DNA from: Adlercreutzia agrestimuris | Lineage (GTDB): Bacteria; Actinomycetota; Coriobacteriia; Coriobacteriales; Eggerthellaceae | Assembly: GCF_943193125.1 (NCBI RefSeq) | Contig: NZ_CALPCX010000003.1 | Span: forward strand, 223,759 to 287,758 | Reading direction: 5' to 3' | Length of the DNA stretch: 64,000 bases | Shown: piece by piece, positions 8,365-18,880 of the stretch | Layout: the number at the start of each line of letters is the position of its first letter | Numbering within the stretch: the stretch's first letter is position 1 | The notes under the pieces: model-generated | What the model was told of the DNA's origin: nothing | What the model saw: only the letters and a program-made list of their open reading frames with translations | Database searches by the model: none | Made by a program: the position numbers and the translations under genes

Positions 8365-11301
8365 TTATTCATCACCATCTACTTCAGCCAATGCTTCGAG
8401 CACTGTATCATGCACTGAATTATCAACAAGTATGCGCTTTAAGAAGTGACCAGTATAGCTCTGTTCTATTTGTGCAACCTCTTCTGGGGTACCAGTTGCA
8501 ACAATGGTGCCACCACGATTGCCTCCTTCGGGTCCCAAATCAATGATGTAATCAGCGCTTTTCACGACATCTAAATTATGCTCAATAACTAAAACCGTAT
8601 TTCCTGCGTCCACTAAGCGCTGGAGAACTTCAAGCAATTGTCGAACATCCTCAAAATGCAAACCCGTAGTTGGTTCATCCAGAATATAAAAGGTCTTACC
8701 TGTTTGTCTTTTTTGCAACTCGCTTGCAAGTTTAACGCGCTGAGCTTCACCACCTGATAGTGTCGTAGCAGGTTGTCCAAGGCGAATATATCCAAGACCT
8801 ACATCGTGAAGTGTTTGCAATTTTCTTTTAATTCCAGGAATGTTCTCGAAAAAAGCTAATGCATCTTCAACGGTCATATCAAGGACATCAGAAATATTCT
8901 TTCCACGATAGGTGACTTGTAAGGTTTCACGATTATAGCGACGACCCTCACACACTTCACATGGCACAAAAATATCAGGCAAGAAGTGCATTTCGATCTT
9001 TATTTGACCGTCACCTTTACACGCCTCACATCTTCCGCCATTCACATTAAAGCTAAAACGACCTGGCCCATAACCACGCGCTTTTGACTCTTGTGTACTA
9101 GCAAACAAGGCACGGATATCATCCCATAACCCAATATAAGTTGCAGGATTGGATCGAGGGGTACGACCAATAGGGCTCTGATCAATATTGATTACCTTAT
9201 CAATCTTATCCACGCCGGTAATCTTTTTATAAACTCCCGTCTTACGATGAGCATGATTCACACGATTTGCTAGTGCAGGCGCCAAGGTATCAGTAATAAG
9301 AGAGCTCTTCCCCGATCCCGAGACTCCCGTAACAACCGTCAAAGTGCCAAAAGGCACTCCAATAGAGACATCTTGCAAGTTGTTTTCAGTAGCTCCAATT
9401 AACTTGAGTTCACCACGTTGTGGATTTCGCCTGGTATGCGGTACTGCAATTCGACGGCGTCCACTCAGATAATCTGCTGTAAGAGAGTGATCGGCTGCTA
9501 AGATTTCTTCCGGAGTTCCACACGCAACAACTTCGCCTCCATGCTCACCAGCACCAGGCCCCATGTCAATTACAAAGTCTGCTGCACGAATAGTATCTTC
9601 GTCATGTTCAACCACAATGACGGTGTTACCTAAATCTCGCAAGTGTTCCAACGTTGAAATAAGCCGCTCATTGTCACGCTGATGCAAGCCAATAGAAGGC
9701 TCGTCCAAGATATACAGAACACCCATCAAGCCAGCGCCAATTTGCGTTGCAAGACGAATACGCTGCGCCTCTCCGCCTGAAAGAGTTGCGGTTGCTCGGT
9801 CAAGCGTGAGGTAATCAAGACCGACATCCACCAAAAACTTTAATCTTGCTTTTATCTCTTTTACTATCGGACCCGCAATTGATTCTTCTGCACCTTCAAA
9901 ATGGAGCTCTTGAAAATATCGAAGCGATTCAGCAGCACTCATTTTGGTGACATCATAAATAGAGCAATTCTGAATAGTAACTGCCAGAATTTCCGGCTTC
10001 AGACGCTTACCATGACAGGTTTGACAAGGATTAATTGAAAAGTAACTTGCAAGCTTTTCTCGCTGCGAATCACTTTGCGCTTCTTGATACCTGCGCTCAA
10101 CCGCAGCAACAACACCTTCCCATTCTATATACCAATACGTTTCACGACCATCTACTGTCACGTAATCAACGCGAATCTTCTTGTCACCTAAACCATAAAG
10201 CAATGCTTTCTGTGCCTTTTTAGGCATGTCTTCCCAAGGTGTATCCGCTGTCACGCCAACAGACTCTGCTACTGCACGAAGTACTTGTGGATAATAATTT
10301 CCACTTTTAAAAGGAGCAATAACACCTTCATTAAGAGAAAGCGAAGGGTCCGGAACAATTAAGCTCGGATCAACCTCTTCCCTGCTTCCAATACCCAAAC
10401 AATCAGGACAAGCACCATAGGGGGCATTGAAACTAAAATCTCGAGGTTGCAATTCGTCCATTGAATGACCGTGTTCTGGGCAAGCAAGCGCAAGCGAAAA
10501 TAAATGTTCTCCTGCACCCAGACCACCCGTTGCTCCAGAAGATTTACCGCCACTTTCTCCTAGCTGATTTCCTTCTTTATCTAAAACTTGTACGAGTACA
10601 CGTCCATCTGCAAGTTTTGTAGCTAACTCTACCGCCTCTGCTATGCGGCTTTGTGCACTATCCTTGAGTTGGACGCGGTCAACTACAACATCAATAAAGT
10701 GCTTGTATTTCTTATTAAGCGTAAGGGGCTCTGATGCAAGTTTAACAATCTCCCCATCGACACGAACACGACTAAAACCTTCTTTTTGTAGATCGGCGAA
10801 GAGCTTAGTAAATTCACCTTTGCGCCCTGCTACTACAGGTGCCATTATTATGGCTTTTGCATCGGGAGCAAGTGCCATAATTTCATCAGTCACCTGATCG
10901 GTGGTCTGCTTTTTAATAACGCGGCCACATTCAGGACAATGTGGAATACCAACACGTGCAAAGAGCAGACGCAAATAGTCATAGATTTCAGTTGTAGTAC
11001 CAACGGTTGAACGCGGATTTTTAGATGTTGTCTTCTGATCAATTGATACCGCTGGTGACAAACCATCAATGCTGTCTAAGTCTGGCTTCGACATCTGGCC
11101 CAAAAACATACGCGCATAACTGGACAGACTCTCAACATAGCGACGTTGACCCTCTGCGTACATCGTATCAAATGCAAGACTAGACTTACCCGAACCCGAC
11201 AAACCAGTAATTACAACCAATTCATCACGCGGAATGGTCACATCTATATCTTTCAGGTTGTGCTCGCGAGCACCCTTAATAACAATCTCATTCTGACCCA
11301 T
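8365..11301 (-). CDS. uvrA: Excinuclease ABC subunit A
   Basis: The damage-recognition ATPase of nucleotide excision repair. It loads UvrB on distorted DNA. At 978 residues it is slightly longer than the roughly 940-residue norm. Two ABC modules are seen: Walker [10 protein letters not shown] near residue 33 and GVSGSGKSS near 660. Both LSGGEAQR signatures and DEP Walker B segments are present. Zinc-binding cysteine pairs occur at CPECG, in the CPDC and CQTC segments and at CEAC/CEVC. The sequence is complete with no missing key residue. Nothing is on the same strand within 150 bases, and uvrB and uvrC are not in this window, so it is probably monocistronic. Confidence 0.98.
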   Translation of the reverse strand: MGQNEIVIKGAREHNLKDIDVTIPRDELVVITGLSGSGKSSLAFDTMYAEGQRRYVESLSSYARMFLGQMSKPDLDSIDGLSPAVSIDQKTTSKNPRSTVGTTTEIYDYLRLLFARVGIPHCPECGRVIKKQTTDQVTDEIMALAPDAKAIIMAPVVAGRKGEFTKLFADLQKEGFSRVRVDGEIVKLASEPLTLNKKYKHFIDVVVDRVQLKDSAQSRIAEAVELATKLADGRVLVQVLDKEGNQLGESGGKSSGATGGLGAGEHLFSLALACPEHGHSMDELQPRDFSFNAPYGACPDCLGIGSREEVDPSLIVPDPSLSLNEGVIAPFKSGNYYPQVLRAVAESVGVTADTPWEDMPKKAQKALLYGLGDKKIRVDYVTVDGRETYWYIEWEGVVAAVERRYQEAQSDSQREKLASYFSINPCQTCHGKRLKPEILAVTIQNCSIYDVTKMSAAESLRYFQELHFEGAEESIAGPIVKEIKARLKFLVDVGLDYLTLDRATATLSGGEAQRIRLATQIGAGLMGVLYILDEPSIGLHQRDNERLISTLEHLRDLGNTVIVVEHDEDTIRAADFVIDMGPGAGEHGGEVVACGTPEEILAADHSLTADYLSGRRRIAVPHTRRNPQRGELKLIGATENNLQDVSIGVPFGTLTVVTGVSGSGKSSLITDTLAPALANRVNHAHRKTGVYKKITGVDKIDKVINIDQSPIGRTPRSNPATYIGLWDDIRALFASTQESKARGYGPGRFSFNVNGGRCEACKGDGQIKIEMHFLPDIFVPCEVCEGRRYNRETLQVTYRGKNISDVLDMTVEDALAFFENIPGIKRKLQTLHDVGLGYIRLGQPATTLSGGEAQRVKLASELQKRQTGKTFYILDEPTTGLHFEDVRQLLEVLQRLVDAGNTVLVIEHNLDVVKSADYIIDLGPEGGNRGGTIVATGTPEEVAQIEQSYTGHFLKRILVDNSVHDTVLEALAEVDGDE

Positions 11302-11535
11302 AACTTATTACTTTCACCCGTCTTAGCAAAATACAATTTGTTGGCTCACTGAAGTTTCGCTCTATTCTAACTCATATCACTAACGAAACATATGTTCGTG
11401 TTTTACGTTCATAAACGTTTTACAAATATGAATGGAGATTTATTGAGAGAGACGCCTTTTTAAAAAAAGGAACAAATAATTTGATAGGCTCAAGACAACA
11501 AAGTGTGAACACATTCAACTGACGAGAAAGCAACT

Positions 11536-11886
11536 ATGCCAAACACATCGTCTACAAAAACAGAGAAGCGTCGTCTTCGCGAAATGAAAACCATCTCTCA
11601 AATGGTTGCTTTATATTGTGCAGGAAACCACGATGAATCCTTACGTCAACACCAAGCTTACTGCAAAGAACCTGTTTGCCAGCACTGTGCTCAACTTGAT
11701 GAATACGCAGTAGAACGAACGCTAAAGTGTCGACAAATGGAGACCAAAACATCGTGTGATGAATGTCCTTACCATTGTTATAAACCCGAGATGAGAAAAC
11801 GCGTATGTAAAGTAATGCGTTATAGCGGACCGCGCATGATTACCAAGCATCCTCTTGCAGCCATACGCCACCTTATAGGTAAATAA
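11536..11886 (+). CDS. YgbA-type (nitrous-oxide-stimulated promoter family) protein
   Basis: A 116-residue cytoplasmic protein of the family that includes E. coli YgbA, named after its nitric/nitrous-oxide-responsive promoter. Nine cysteines are visible. Those in YCAG, EPVCQHC, LKCRQ and CDECPYHCYKPEMR are the conserved set. The end GPRMITKHPLAAIRHL is the family signature. The cysteine spacing suggests metal or iron-sulfur binding. In E. coli the family has been linked to recovery from nitrosative stress. The start is ATG at 11536 behind a modest GAGAAAG site. The gene is solitary, divergent from uvrA. TTGATAGGCTCAA at 11481-11493 is a weak half-symmetric element in the promoter region. Confidence 0.85.
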   Translation: MPNTSSTKTEKRRLREMKTISQMVALYCAGNHDESLRQHQAYCKEPVCQHCAQLDEYAVERTLKCRQMETKTSCDECPYHCYKPEMRKRVCKVMRYSGPRMITKHPLAAIRHLIGK

Positions 11887-11913
11887 TTCATTTCCAACTT
11901 ATAAGCTTTCATT

Positions 11914-12354
11914 TTAGTGCGCCTGAGCATGAAGATACGCACGACGCAAAAAAGATACTCCAGCAATAGCCAAAGCTGCCCCTAAACCGGTATAAAAAAA
12001 GGCAATAAACCAATTTGGCACGATACCTGTTGCACGAAGCAAAATACCGCCACCCATCATGCATGCCATAATAAGATAGCCGCGTTTATCCAAAAACTTT
12101 ATAAATGCAGTTTTCGTTCCTTGATAGCTGGTAATGCGTTCGGTGTGCTTATGAACCATTTTTCGAAAAACGAAAAGGTGGAACGCGATAAAAATCACTA
12201 GCGTTCCACCCATAAGTACTAAGGTTATCCAACCTTGTTGGTTTAAATAGGCGCCTATACCCATAGCGAAAACATTTACTCCCGCTATAAGCCATACAAA
12301 CCCAGCAATAATCATGAGGGTGCGCGAAGACACCTTACCAACATTATTCAGCAT
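11914..12354 (-). CDS. Four-helix membrane protein of unknown function
   Basis: A 146-residue integral membrane protein with four hydrophobic segments (about 12-33, 40-60, 93-108, 115-135) and a basic loop between helices 2 and 3 (HKHTERITSYQGTK). I recognise no named family or catalytic motif. The ATG is preceded closely by AGGAG, and the gene overlaps the end of the upstream lipoprotein gene by 11 bases. The two are therefore very likely cotranscribed and may act together at the membrane. The 3' end converges on the YgbA-type gene 27 bases away. Confidence 0.6.
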   Translation of the reverse strand: MLNNVGKVSSRTLMIIAGFVWLIAGVNVFAMGIGAYLNQQGWITLVLMGGTLVIFIAFHLFVFRKMVHKHTERITSYQGTKTAFIKFLDKRGYLIMACMMGGGILLRATGIVPNWFIAFFYTGLGAALAIAGVSFLRRAYLHAQAH

Positions 12355-12904
12355 ATGCTCCTGCCAAGTAAGCTAAATTAGGAAGTTCAACCGTCTCAAC
12401 AGCAATGTTGCCCTGAGAAGCAGGACCTGCAACAACAATAACATCACCAACGCTTAATGTTGGTACTTCATGAAGCGTGTCACCCATAGAATCAATGTAG
12501 GTTACTTGATCACTCTCAAACGTGATAGCTTCTTCATTCTCAGGCTGGAAGGCATAACCTTCACCGCCCTCTTTTGGCTCTAAAACATTACCCTCAATAC
12601 AGGTTACCTTTGAACCTTCAAGTTCGGTTACTTGCACGACAAGAGTCTCACGATCCTCATTTTCCGTTGAAGCTTGACCATTGTCGGTTTTTTCCATACC
12701 TTCAGCATTAGCTGAAAGGTTTTCGTTTGTTGCTTGATCGTCTTCTGACCAGCCTGCTTCCAGACCTTGCGAGACGGTTGAGGTTTGCGTTGTTGGCACT
12801 TCAGGCGAAGTTGTCTCGTCATCTTGAGCGCAACCAGTAAGCGCAAACATCAAGCCGCATGCAAGTGCAGCGGCTGACATGGTTGCAATGAGCTTTTTAT
12901 TCAT
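12344..12904 (-). CDS. Putative lipoprotein
   Basis: A 186-residue protein beginning with a type II signal peptide: a KK-positive start, a hydrophobic core, then the lipobox LTGC with the modified cysteine near residue 24. After maturation there is an acidic, Ser/Thr/Glu-rich linker. A compact domain of about 90 residues follows (LVVQVTELEGSKVTCIEG to the end) that looks like an all-beta OB or DUF5666-like fold. No catalytic residues are apparent. The start is the ATG at 12904. A longer frame from 12919 would run through the AAAGGA ribosome site and is rejected. It overlaps the membrane protein gene downstream. The function is unknown. Confidence 0.7.
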   Translation of the reverse strand: MNKKLIATMSAAALACGLMFALTGCAQDDETTSPEVPTTQTSTVSQGLEAGWSEDDQATNENLSANAEGMEKTDNGQASTENEDRETLVVQVTELEGSKVTCIEGNVLEPKEGGEGYAFQPENEEAITFESDQVTYIDSMGDTLHEVPTLSVGDVIVVAGPASQGNIAVETVELPNLAYLAGAYAE

Positions 12905-13064
12905 TGTTTTTCCTTTCAACGCTATGAGTTAATTACTCCGTTGGTAGCTGCATTTCATACAACTCATACTATTGTTGCGAGCAAAACAATAAATGTTTTG
13001 TGAAATGACAATCTGTTTAGTTCAAGTATTGACCCTGATACCCAAATGCCACCAAAAAACACCA

Positions 13065-14015
13065 CTAAGCACGGGGATGCGCTTGCGCGTGTACCTCTTG
13101 AAGGCGTTTCGGACTTAAGTGAGTATATACCTGAGTAGTTGAGAGGTTTGCATGTCCAAGCATTTCTTGAACACTGCGCAAATCTGCCCCACCCTCCAAC
13201 AAGTCAGTTGCAAAGGTATGACGCATGTCATGAGGCGTAAGTCGTTCATCAAGACCTGCCTGAATAACTGTTGCTTTAAACATTTTTCGCATAGCGTCAG
13301 TTCCCATTCGATTACCACGCGACGATACAAAAAAATAGTCAGAATGACTTGCACCCAATAATTGCATTCGAGCAGTATGCATATAAATACGCATTGACGA
13401 AACCGCCAAATCATGAAGCGGAATAATACGTTCTTTTGAGCCCTTACCAAGCACCTTCACTTGCTTTTCTGCAAAGTCAACATTCGACAACAAAAGCGAT
13501 GAAGCTTCTGAAATACGAGCGCCACATGCATAGAGAAATTCAAGAATAGCTTGATCTCGAACATCATTGAGAGATTGGTTGCGCGGGTTACCCTCTGCAT
13601 CAAATGCCGAATGCACGCGAAGAAGCTTCACCATATCTTTGGGTTGCAAAACATGCGGCATTGTTTTGGGTTGTTTGGGTCCCTGCAATACTGTAACAGG
13701 GTCACACTCGCTTCGACCGGTAACACACAGCCACTGATAAAACGTACGAAGAGCAGAGAGCTTACGATTAATTGTACTTCGCTGATATTGCGCCTCATCA
13801 AGCATACTCAAGTAGCGGCGCATCTGCCTATGAGTCACACGCGCCATGTCCAGTTCCTCGCGCGCACACCAGCGTGCATAATCAAACAAGTCACTTCGAT
13901 AAGCACGAAGCGTATGCTCAGAAACATTGCGAGATGCCTTAAACTCATAACAAAATGCCTCGATTGCAGCGTTTGCATCATCGCCTACTTGACGAATATC
14001 TTCCAACTCAGCCAC
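13065..14015 (-). CDS. xerC: Tyrosine recombinase, XerC/XerD type
   Basis: Site-specific recombinase of 316 residues, the size of the chromosome-dimer resolvases XerC/D. The N-terminal SAM-like core-binding domain covers about 1-110 (HTLRAYRSDL, INRKLSALRTFYQWL). In the catalytic domain the full set is visible: Arg in ACGARISEA, Lys in GKGSKER, HDMRH, GHANLSTTQ and the nucleophile Tyr in VYTHLS. The start is GTG at 14015, 14 bases after the trmFO stop. The trmFO-xer pairing also occurs in Firmicutes, where the gene is xerC (codV). The choice of C over D is inferred from that context. There is no adjacent tRNA or att repeat, so it is not a phage integrase. Confidence 0.85.
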   Translation of the reverse strand: MAELEDIRQVGDDANAAIEAFCYEFKASRNVSEHTLRAYRSDLFDYARWCAREELDMARVTHRQMRRYLSMLDEAQYQRSTINRKLSALRTFYQWLCVTGRSECDPVTVLQGPKQPKTMPHVLQPKDMVKLLRVHSAFDAEGNPRNQSLNDVRDQAILEFLYACGARISEASSLLLSNVDFAEKQVKVLGKGSKERIIPLHDLAVSSMRIYMHTARMQLLGASHSDYFFVSSRGNRMGTDAMRKMFKATVIQAGLDERLTPHDMRHTFATDLLEGGADLRSVQEMLGHANLSTTQVYTHLSPKRLQEVHAQAHPRA

Positions 14016-14029
14016 TTTGACTCACTCTC

Positions 14030-15448
14030 TTACAGAAGACCAAGTTTTCGCAAATCTTCGCAGTAACGCATACATGCATCTAAGCCGCGTTCTGCATATG
14101 CTTGATACCGTTGTCCCTTATTTTTAATGCGTACTTCAAGCGGTTCTATAATTCCAAAATTAACATGCATTGGCTGATAATCTACGGTATTTGCATCGGT
14201 AGCATAAGCTAAAAGCGCACCAAACACCATCTCTTTAGGTACAACCGGTGTTTCAATCTGACGAAGATAGGCGCTGACCTCAAGGGCAACGTGAAGGCCT
14301 GACCGTATGGCTTCAGCATATCCTTCAGTACCAGCTAGCTGACCTGCAACAAAAACAGGAACTGGCAACTCTGCCGCCTTTTGTGTTACAAGACGCAAGG
14401 ACCTATCAAGCAATTGAGGTGCATTGATAAAAGTATTCCTGTGCATAACCCCAAAACGCGCAAATTCGGCATGTTCCAACCCAGGAATCATACGGAATAC
14501 GCGTCTTTGCTCACCGAATGTCAAATTGGTTTGAAAGCCAACAAGATTAAAGCTTTGCCCTTGCTTATCTTCTGCTCTCAACTGAAGCACTGCCCACGGA
14601 CGTTTTCCAGTACGTGGATCAGTTAATCCAACGGGCTTGAGCGTTCCAAATCGAGGCGCATCATGACCTTTGCGTGCTATCTCTTCAATAGGTTGGCATG
14701 CTGAAAAAAGCTCTTTAGTCTCGAATGATTTCGCTATAACACGATCAGCAGCAATAAGTTCGCGAATAAAGGCATCATACTCATCTTGGGTAAAAGGCGC
14801 ATTAAGATAGTCACCCACCGCCGCTTCAGTTGACTCTTCGTATCGACTTTGCACAAACAGCTTATCAAAATCAAGCGAATCAGCCATGACGATGGGGGCT
14901 GCAGCATCATAAAATGCCATGTGTTCTTCGCCAGTGATGGTTTGCAGATCAGCAGCCAAAGCGTCCGAAGTAAGAGGTCCCGATGCTACTATTACCGCTG
15001 AAGCGTCTCTTGTTACATCAGCTATGCTTGTCACTTCTGAACGCAGGACCTCAATGAGCGGATGCGACTCAATTAGTTGTGTTATCTCAAGCGAGTAAGA
15101 CTCTCTATTAACCGCAAGCGCCCCTCCCGCGGCAACGGCATGCTTGCAGGCGTATTTATAAAGATATGAATTAAGAGATGCGAGTTCTGATTTAAGCATC
15201 CCTGCAGCACTCTCAGGCTTTGTACTCTTAAGTGAGTTAGAGCATACCAATTCAGCAAACTGATCTGTTTTGTGCACTGCGGTCTGTATCTGAGGACGCA
15301 TTTCAAAAAGCTTCACTTGATAATTACGTTCTGCCAACTGCAGTGCAGCTTCGCTTCCAGCCAATCCTGCACCTATCACAACAACAGGGTTGCCGTTTTT
15401 AGCGGCAACCCCATTCTGCTGAAGCGTATTGTTTGACACAATACTCAT
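14030..15448 (-). CDS. trmFO: Methylenetetrahydrofolate--tRNA-(uracil-54-C5) methyltransferase TrmFO
   Basis: Folate- and FAD-dependent enzyme that makes ribothymidine at position 54 of the tRNA T-loop. It has 472 residues. The Rossmann motif VIGAGLAGSEAALQLAERN lies near residue 24. The family signature AELVCSNSLKS follows (its Cys is the FAD-linked residue near 70), then GMLKSEL and the GYAEAIRSGLHVA end region. The family is typical of Firmicutes and scattered in other phyla. The alternative SAM enzyme TrmA is the usual form in Proteobacteria. The start codon shares one base with the leuA stop (TAATG), which implies coupling to leuA, an unusual partner. Confidence 0.93.
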   Translation of the reverse strand: MSIVSNNTLQQNGVAAKNGNPVVVIGAGLAGSEAALQLAERNYQVKLFEMRPQIQTAVHKTDQFAELVCSNSLKSTKPESAAGMLKSELASLNSYLYKYACKHAVAAGGALAVNRESYSLEITQLIESHPLIEVLRSEVTSIADVTRDASAVIVASGPLTSDALAADLQTITGEEHMAFYDAAAPIVMADSLDFDKLFVQSRYEESTEAAVGDYLNAPFTQDEYDAFIRELIAADRVIAKSFETKELFSACQPIEEIARKGHDAPRFGTLKPVGLTDPRTGKRPWAVLQLRAEDKQGQSFNLVGFQTNLTFGEQRRVFRMIPGLEHAEFARFGVMHRNTFINAPQLLDRSLRLVTQKAAELPVPVFVAGQLAGTEGYAEAIRSGLHVALEVSAYLRQIETPVVPKEMVFGALLAYATDANTVDYQPMHVNFGIIEPLEVRIKNKGQRYQAYAERGLDACMRYCEDLRKLGLL

Positions 15449-16983
15449 TATGCGCGCCTGCGCTCCTGCTTATCAATCAACAAACGATTTAAAGCGTTCA
15501 GATATGCTTTAGTTGACGAAACAATAATATCTCCGTCAGCGCCGCGACCGGTGTAGATCTCTCCGTCAGGAGCTGTTACGCGAATGGTAACCTCACCTAG
15601 AGCATCAATGCCACGCGTTACTGATTGCACCGAAAACTCGGAAAGCTCATTGTCAACCTGAACAATTTTATTAACAGCCTTATATACTGCATCAATAGGA
15701 CCAGTACCGAAGTCACAAGCCGTAACAACTTGATCCGCTTGATTCTTAAGTGTTACCGTAGCCGTTGGCTTCAAGGGGAAGCCACAGCTGATCTGAACCG
15801 ATTCAAGAGTAAAGAGCGCATGCTCTTCGCGATCATGCTCGTTGATAAGACTCTCGAGATCTTCATCAAAGACCTCTTTCTTGCGATCAGCAAGATTCAA
15901 GAATGATTCATACACCTGATCAAGAGCATCACCATTAAGCTCATAACCAAGCTCTTCTAAGCGATGCTTTAATGCCGCATGACCTGAACGTGCGGTCAAA
16001 ACAATTTGGCTTTGACCAGCACCCACTTCAGCGGGATCAATGATTTCATAGGTATCGCGCTTTTTCAAAACGCCATCCTGGTGAATGCCGGATGAGTGCG
16101 CAAAGGCATTTGCACCAACAATTGACTTGTTCGCTTGAACATTCATACCAGTAATTGAGCTCACCAAACGGCTTGCTTTGATGAATTCGCGCGTATTAAT
16201 GTCAGTGTGTGCATCAAGTTCATCTTGATGCATCTTGATTGACATAACCACTTCTTCCATAGCGGTATTACCAGCGCGTTCGCCCAATCCATTGATGGTG
16301 CATTCAACTTGGCGTGCGCCATTCTTAACACCAGCCAAAGACAGCGCAGTTGCCATGCCTAAGTCGTTGTGACAATGGACTGAAATAGTTACACGATCAA
16401 TACCGTTAACATTGTCAACCAAATACTTAATGCGACTACCAAACTCCTCTGGCAATGAATAACCTGTGGTATCAGGAATATTAACTACGGTAGCACCGGC
16501 ATCTACTACTGCTTGAATAACACGTACCAAGAAATCGTAGTCAGATCGACCAGCATCTTCAGCATAGAACTGAACATCCTCAACATAGTTACGCGCATAC
16601 TTTACGCATTTAATAGCACGCTCAACGCATTCATCCTCAGTAATACGCAATTTATCGCGCATATGAGATGGGCTTACGCCGATGCCGGTATGAATACGCG
16701 GACGCTTGGCGTATTTCAGTGCATCTGCGGCTGCGTCAATATCTTTTTCTACCGCACGCGTCAACGCACAAACCACAGCCTGCTCACCTGCAAGTTCAGC
16801 AATGCGGCGAACTGATTCAAAATCTCCCGGGCTTGAAATTGGAAAGCCTGCCTCAATAACATCAACGTTAAGACGTAGTAGTTGACGCGCTACGACAAGT
16901 TTTTCTTCAGTATTCATAGAAGCGCCTGGTGATTGCTCACCATCGCGCAGCGTCGTGTCAAAAATGTCGATCTTGCGAGTCAT
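15448..16983 (-). CDS. leuA: 2-isopropylmalate synthase
   Basis: Condenses 2-ketoisovalerate with acetyl-CoA in the first step dedicated to leucine. It is 511 residues, the bacterial LeuA type 1 size. The TIM barrel starts with [15 protein letters not shown] near residue 9. Metal and substrate motifs include [27 protein letters not shown] and [12 protein letters not shown]. The C-terminal LeuA dimer domain (about 385-505), which binds leucine for feedback inhibition, is intact. It uses the product of IlvD, whose operon is upstream on the same strand beyond serA. leuB, leuC and leuD are not in the window. AAAGGA is 11 bases before the ATG, a rather long gap. Confidence 0.96.
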   Translation of the reverse strand: MTRKIDIFDTTLRDGEQSPGASMNTEEKLVVARQLLRLNVDVIEAGFPISSPGDFESVRRIAELAGEQAVVCALTRAVEKDIDAAADALKYAKRPRIHTGIGVSPSHMRDKLRITEDECVERAIKCVKYARNYVEDVQFYAEDAGRSDYDFLVRVIQAVVDAGATVVNIPDTTGYSLPEEFGSRIKYLVDNVNGIDRVTISVHCHNDLGMATALSLAGVKNGARQVECTINGLGERAGNTAMEEVVMSIKMHQDELDAHTDINTREFIKASRLVSSITGMNVQANKSIVGANAFAHSSGIHQDGVLKKRDTYEIIDPAEVGAGQSQIVLTARSGHAALKHRLEELGYELNGDALDQVYESFLNLADRKKEVFDEDLESLINEHDREEHALFTLESVQISCGFPLKPTATVTLKNQADQVVTACDFGTGPIDAVYKAVNKIVQVDNELSEFSVQSVTRGIDALGEVTIRVTAPDGEIYTGRGADGDIIVSSTKAYLNALNRLLIDKQERRRA

Positions 16984-17025
16984 AAATGAGCACGTCCTTT
17001 CTTAATCACATTGATGATCGCCTCT

Positions 17026-17053
17026 CAAAAAACCTTCAATCACCAAAGAAGGT
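17026..17053 (-). terminator. Short hairpin terminator after serA
   Basis: A 6-bp stem (17032-17037 with 17048-17053) is followed by six T on the minus strand, between the serA stop and the leuA start. It most likely ends the serA transcript. A leuA attenuator is possible but there is little room for a leader. Confidence 0.6.
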
Positions 17054-17099
17054 CAGGCGAATAATTTTATCATGGTTTAGTTTGGTTCGAGAAACCAAC

Positions 17100-18680
17100 T
17101 TAGAGTTTGATAACCCAAAGATTTTGTAGATCACTAATTTCTTCATGAAGACGCGCAAGCACCTCATCGCTTATCTCGCCCTCAATGTTCATGTACACTA
17201 AAACACAAGATTCGTCTGCTTTTTCACCAATTTGCATGGTGGTGATATTGATGCCTGCATCGCCTAAAATCGTGCCAATAATACCCATACGGCCTGCTGC
17301 ATCAGGATACTCAAATACCAGTGAGGTAAGGCCAGGAGCTATATCAAGACGATATCCTAAAAGGGATACAATGCGCGGAGTAGCACTAGGACCGGAGAGC
17401 ATAGCGCTGATCTCTTGACCATCAGCCTCAATGCGCACCATGGAAGCATATTCATGCGCGTCATACTCAAAAGCCGTTGTCGTACTAATACCGTGGCGAT
17501 TCGCTACCGCTTCAGCATTCACCGGTGTCACAACCGAATCAGACTTGTACGACAACAATCCCGAAAGTGCACCTGCTACAAGCATAGACATGTCAGTGCC
17601 AACCAATGATCCGGCTGCGGTGATGCAGAGAGTATGCGGAAGCGAAGTTGATAGTTGCGCCAGAATACGACCCATCATCTGACAGGCAGGAACATATGGT
17701 CCAACTTTGCTTGCTGCCTCAGGAGCTACTGGGGTCATATTGAGTGCCGTTGGCACAAGTGAACCTTCCAGACCAGCTGCCACATATTCTGCAATCTGAA
17801 CTGCAGCGCGTCGCTGTGCTTCACGTGTTGCAGCGCCTATACGCGGAGTCAAAATGACGTTATCAAACTCATGCAAAGGTGACTCAAGACAAGGTTCAAC
17901 CTCATACATATCAATAGCAGCTGCTCCAATCTTTCCAGCTGCAACAAAATCAGCCAATGACTTCACGTTATATATGCCACCGCGAGCAGTATTCACAAGG
18001 ATTACGCCATCTTTCATAGCGGCGAATTCATCAGGCCCAAACATATCAATAGTGTCAGGCGTTTTAGGCATGTGCACGGTAATAAAATCCGCCAAAGGCA
18101 ACACTTCTTCAATGTTGCTAAAAAGCTCAACACCTAAAGCTTCAGCACGTTCAGGACGGCAATAAGGATCATAGCCAATGAGATTCATGCCAAACGCGCG
18201 CGCACGTTCTGCCACCAAACCACCAATACGTCCCAATCCAAAAATGGCAAGTGTTTTCTCAAAAAGTTCCGTACCTATGAACTTATTGCGCTCCCATTTG
18301 CCTTCCTTCATTGAAGCGTTTGCTTGCGGCACACAGCCTGCTGCAGCAAGCATCAAAGCCATGGTATGTTCTGCGGTGCTCACAATGTTTGAGGTGGGTG
18401 CATTACAAACAATAACTCCCGCATCTGTGGCAGCAACGATATCGATATTGTCTGTGGTAACACCAGCACGACCAATAATCTTGAGATTCTCAGCACGATC
18501 TAAAACTTCTTTGGTGACGCTTGTGGCCGAACGAACGATAAGAGCTTCATATGCTGGGATAGTCTCTAAGAGATCACCTTCTGTCATGTCAAGGCGAACA
18601 TCAACCTCATATCCCCGATCACGAAGTACCTCAATTCCTTCGTCAGATAATTTATCGGTTACGAGCACCTTTTTCGACAT
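17100..18680 (-). CDS. serA: D-3-phosphoglycerate dehydrogenase
   Basis: NAD-dependent oxidation of 3-phosphoglycerate, the entry into serine, glycine and cysteine synthesis. It has 526 residues, the long type with an intervening domain and a C-terminal ACT domain (GIIGTILGDAGINITTMQIG) for allosteric serine binding, as in mycobacteria and bacilli. Also visible are the nucleotide-binding GLGRIGGLVAERA near 148, the catalytic Arg region NTARGGI, and ILTPRIGAAT where most family members have ILTPHLGAST. The catalytic His of that motif therefore reads Arg here. The start is ATG at 18680, set by AGGGG seven bases upstream; upstream in-frame codons lack a site. It lies downstream of ilvC after a hairpin. 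Confidence 0.95.
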   Translation of the reverse strand: MSKKVLVTDKLSDEGIEVLRDRGYEVDVRLDMTEGDLLETIPAYEALIVRSATSVTKEVLDRAENLKIIGRAGVTTDNIDIVAATDAGVIVCNAPTSNIVSTAEHTMALMLAAAGCVPQANASMKEGKWERNKFIGTELFEKTLAIFGLGRIGGLVAERARAFGMNLIGYDPYCRPERAEALGVELFSNIEEVLPLADFITVHMPKTPDTIDMFGPDEFAAMKDGVILVNTARGGIYNVKSLADFVAAGKIGAAAIDMYEVEPCLESPLHEFDNVILTPRIGAATREAQRRAAVQIAEYVAAGLEGSLVPTALNMTPVAPEAASKVGPYVPACQMMGRILAQLSTSLPHTLCITAAGSLVGTDMSMLVAGALSGLLSYKSDSVVTPVNAEAVANRHGISTTTAFEYDAHEYASMVRIEADGQEISAMLSGPSATPRIVSLLGYRLDIAPGLTSLVFEYPDAAGRMGIIGTILGDAGINITTMQIGEKADESCVLVYMNIEGEISDEVLARLHEEISDLQNLWVIKL

Positions 18681-18799
18681 AACATAACCCCTATCTCTTC
18701 TCATCACAGTGTTGGTATGTCTACTTTTTCATAGTGTAGCTGAGCAAACCGTTTTAGTGTCTCTATCTTGCATAACGAGACCGATATTTACGGTACACA

Positions 18800-18845
18800 A
18801 CACCTCCAACTCATAAAACAAAGGTCCTCAACGAGTCGGAGGTGT
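18800..18845 (-). terminator. Stem-loop between ilvC and serA
   Basis: A 13-bp inverted repeat with one mismatch (18800-18812 with 18833-18845) and a 20-base loop, 35 bases after the ilvC stop. No clear T run follows on the minus strand, so it may be a weak terminator or a 3' stabiliser of the ilv mRNA. Confidence 0.55.
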
Positions 18846-18880
18846 CCAAAAGCATAAGCACACGAAGTCTTACAAGCCCT

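Noticed and set aside
11481..11493. TTGATAGGCTCAA in front of the YgbA-type gene as an FNR or NO-regulator site.
   Set aside because: The arms are only four bases and the spacing does not match the FNR consensus, so it is not listed as a site.
13065..14015. Tyrosine recombinase as a sign of an integrated element.
   Set aside because: It is in an operon-like run with leuA and trmFO, has the size and motifs of a Xer protein, and no tRNA, direct repeat or phage gene is nearby.
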